33,584 bases of DNA from an uncultured Oscillospiraceae bacterium. GTDB taxonomy: Bacteria > Bacillota > Clostridia > Oscillospirales > Acutalibacteraceae. Positions within the stretch are counted from its first letter, which is position 1. Every line of letters starts with the position of its first letter. The position numbers and the translations under genes were made by a program. Of the stretch, positions 31,825-33,584 are shown one piece after another. The stretch spans positions 1 through 33,584 of the forward strand of contig CAUFXR010000017.1 in the NCBI GenBank assembly GCA_959596515.1, written 5' to 3'. Under the pieces are notes generated by a model, which saw only the letters and a list, made by a program, of their open reading frames with translations, did no database searches and was not told the DNA's origin.

Positions 31825-32325
31825 ATGAAGAATTTTTGGGAAATCCTTTTATACAACATCGCTTTTATCGGCGCCTGGCATGTGGTCGCCTTTGTACTCT
31901 GCGTTCACGGAAGTTCCTCTTGGTTCGACTTCCGTCGAAAGCGCTACCGCGTGTTTAAATGGGAAAAGAATGGCAGATGGTATGTGAAATATTTAAAAAT
32001 TAAGTGGTGGAAGGATCTTGTTCCCACCCACGTGGGAAAACAGGGCTTTTCGAAAGATCATCTGGATACCAACGACCTTTCCATAAGCTATTTAGACGAT
32101 TTCCTCTTGGAAACCTGCCGGGGCGAATGGGATCATTCTCTTTGCGCCTGCTGCGCGGTTCCCGTGATCATTTTCAATCCCCTTCCCTGGGGGTTGATTT
32201 TTGGCTTTTTGATCCTGCTGGGGAATCTGCCTTTCGTGGCGATTCAAAGATATAACCGGATCCGGCTGCTGGCTTTGCGGAAGCGCCGGGTGAGAGAAAT
32301 GGAGCGCTGCGAAGCCAATGCCTAG
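31825..32325 (+). CDS. CrtO-like membrane acyltransferase family protein
   Basis: A 166-aa protein with an N-terminal hydrophobic helix (about 7-27) and one or two helices near 115-140. The centre has WWKDLVP, GFSKDHL and ETCRGEWDHSL, which match by pattern the glycosyl-4,4'-diaponeurosporenoate acyltransferase (CrtO) family. In Staphylococcus that enzyme finishes staphyloxanthin. No other carotenoid gene is in the window, so the homologue here probably acylates something else. ATG 31825 has AGGTGAG upstream. Its last bases overlap rsmE by 8 nt. Confidence 0.72.
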   Translation: MKNFWEILLYNIAFIGAWHVVAFVLCVHGSSSWFDFRRKRYRVFKWEKNGRWYVKYLKIKWWKDLVPTHVGKQGFSKDHLDTNDLSISYLDDFLLETCRGEWDHSLCACCAVPVIIFNPLPWGLIFGFLILLGNLPFVAIQRYNRIRLLALRKRRVREMERCEANA

Positions 32326-33046
32326 ATTTTTTGTAGAATCCATCGAGGGTGACCAAGTGGTGCTGACCGGGCCGGACGCCGCCCACATGTGCAAATCTCT
32401 TCGGATGAAGCCGGGCGATACTGTGACCCTATGCGATACCAAAGGATTTGATTACCGATGCGTTGTACAGCGGCTTTCTCCCGAGGAAGCCGCTCTTACT
32501 ATTATAGACAAATATCAGTGCGAAAATGAGCCGTCCCTTTCCGTAATTTTATACCAGGGACTTCCCAAAGGCGAAAAAATGGATTGGATCGTCCAGAAAG
32601 CCGTGGAACTTGGCGTTTCCCGGATCGTCCCTGTCCGGATGGAACGGTGTGTTTCCCGTCCGGATGGAAAATCCGCCCAGAAAAAAGCAGACCGCTGGCA
32701 AAAGATCGCGGTAGAAGCCGCTAAGCAATGCGGCCGAGGAATTCTTCCCCAGGTCTGTCCGCCGGTGGATTTCCAACAAGCTCTGGCCCAGGCTGTCCAG
32801 GCTCAGACGTTCTTGTTTTGCTACGAGGGCGGCGGGGAAAGCGTCGCCCGGTTTGTCACACGGGAAACCAAGACCGTTTCCGTATGGATCGGTCCCGAGG
32901 GCGGTTTTTCCCTGCCTGAGGTCGAGGCGGTACAAAGCGCCGGCGGCGTGCCCATCACTTTGGGAAAACGGATCCTCCGTACCGAAACCGCTCCCCTGGC
33001 CGCGTTGTCCGTGATTATGTACGCCTCAGGCAATATGGAACCGTAA
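32318..33046 (+). CDS. rsmE: 16S rRNA (uracil1498-N3)-methyltransferase RsmE
   Basis: A 242-aa SPOUT methyltransferase acting on U1498 of 16S rRNA with S-adenosylmethionine. The N-terminal PUA-like domain opens MPRFFVESIEGDQVVLTGPD and includes HMCKSLRMKPGD. The SPOUT domain has GLPKGEKMDWIVQKAVELGV (81-100), the SAM-binding knot IGPEGGFSLPEVE (191-203) and LGKRILRTETAPLAAL (215-230). Length is typical. It is translationally coupled to the preceding membrane protein gene by an 8-nt overlap. Confidence 0.96.
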   Translation: MPRFFVESIEGDQVVLTGPDAAHMCKSLRMKPGDTVTLCDTKGFDYRCVVQRLSPEEAALTIIDKYQCENEPSLSVILYQGLPKGEKMDWIVQKAVELGVSRIVPVRMERCVSRPDGKSAQKKADRWQKIAVEAAKQCGRGILPQVCPPVDFQQALAQAVQAQTFLFCYEGGGESVARFVTRETKTVSVWIGPEGGFSLPEVEAVQSAGGVPITLGKRILRTETAPLAALSVIMYASGNMEP

Positions 33047-33584
33047 ACCCTAAAGCCAATCATCCCGGATTCAGCCTCATCCACGCCGTAAAGGGCAAGC
33101 CTTTTTTGCCGAATCCGATGCGGTTCAGCGAAAAAATTCCGGACTCTCGCAGGATCCTCCGCAAGCCTGCGGAACCGTCCGCGTCGCGGCGGAGCCTCGT
33201 GACACCGGCGCGCTTTCCGTTTAGGTGGCCGGATCTGTTCCAGCTTCTTGAAGCCTACAGCGGATCGCTGGTATCCACTGGCGGCGGATTCCCGGGGCGA
33301 ACCCCGGCGGAAGCGCTCGGCCGGCAGGCACCCAAAATTTTAGATATCTTTGTCCCGCGGCAGAGCGGTCGCCGGCGGTTGGGCTGAGAGATTTCCCCTT
33401 ACCGTAGGCTTCCGCCTTCCCAGTCGGTTTGTGGATTTTTCTTTCCTTATCTTTATGATAATTTCTTGCGATTCCCTTTGGGATTTTCCCCTGATCCCGG
33501 TAAAAAATCTTCCGTGTTTTTTCTAAAAGTCAGTGAATTGTCAAACTAAGAGCAACAGGAAAAGAGTTCAAAGTCCCATAATTC
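33047..33584. other. Gene-free stretch at the right edge
   Basis: No convincing gene. A plus-strand frame at 33106-33387 is open but Arg/Pro/Ser-rich with no ribosome binding site. No clear terminator for rsmE was found; a 5-bp GGCAA/TTGCC stem near 33095-33111 is too weak. From about 33410 it becomes AT-richer and could lead into a downstream promoter. Confidence 0.45.

Noticed and set aside
33106..33387. Plus-strand 93-aa frame after rsmE
   Set aside because: No ribosome binding site, Arg/Pro/Ser-rich low-quality composition, no recognisable motif.

Overview
The window looks like chromosomal DNA of an anaerobic, moderately GC-rich Clostridia member (Oscillospiraceae/Ruminococcaceae-like; lineage inferred from gene content, not from a marker gene). 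Evidence: an hrcA-grpE-dnaK-dnaJ heat-shock operon with a perfect CIRCE operator, B. subtilis-like TTGACA/TATAAT promoters and AGGAGG ribosome binding sites, frequent TTG/GTG starts, a class B sortase, a cysteine desulfurase-thiI pair, a K+-type membrane pyrophosphatase and a GntR/YtrA-type ABC operon. No rRNA, tRNA, CRISPR array, complete mobile element or phage gene was found. I recognise 27 protein genes, including a 53-residue gene at 19074-19235.

Layout. 1-562: non-coding, with a 232-bp-period duplication. 659-4017 (+): a sodium-dependent transporter of the NSS family, then a PiT phosphate transporter with its DUF47/PhoU-like partner. 4018-4955: non-coding and hairpin-rich. 4956-5810 (-): an AT-richer membrane-anchored XRE regulator. 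5811-6604: an orphan terminator and a 4 x 74-bp tandem repeat. 6605-10740 (-): operon of cysteine desulfurase, ThiI, sortase B and a membrane-anchored degenerate CinA/MoaB-like protein. 11358-11921 (-): a divergent RpiB-like isomerase. 12740-17758 (-): hrcA-grpE-dnaK-dnaJ. 18341-18793 (+): a universal-stress-like protein. 19074-19235 (+): the small orphan gene. 20048-20866 (+): a Cof-type HAD phosphatase. 20960-23194 (+): operon of a cysteine-cluster membrane protein, a phasin-like protein and a UbiB-family kinase-like protein. 23552-25663 (-): hppA. 26107-27979 (-): GntR regulator, ABC ATPase and membrane permease. 28520-30022 (-): malQ. 30367-31659 (-): cinA. 31825-33046 (+): a CrtO-like membrane acyltransferase overlapping rsmE.

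How genes work together. The desulfurase supplies persulfide sulfur to ThiI for tRNA 4-thiouridine. HrcA acting at CIRCE should control the whole chaperone operon. The PiT transporter and DUF47 protein form a usual phosphate-uptake pair. The GntR repressor probably autoregulates its ABC transporter through a palindrome lying on its own -10 box.

The most unusual large-scale feature is that at least seven intergenic regions each carry their own private tandem repeat (periods about 19, 38, 63, 74, 77, 188-200 and 232 bp). The units are unrelated by eye. I see no clear new defence or mobile system. The best candidates for undescribed biology are these repeats, the 53-aa gene, the degenerate CinA-like membrane protein in the sulfur/sortase operon, and the cysteine-cluster/phasin/UbiB operon.
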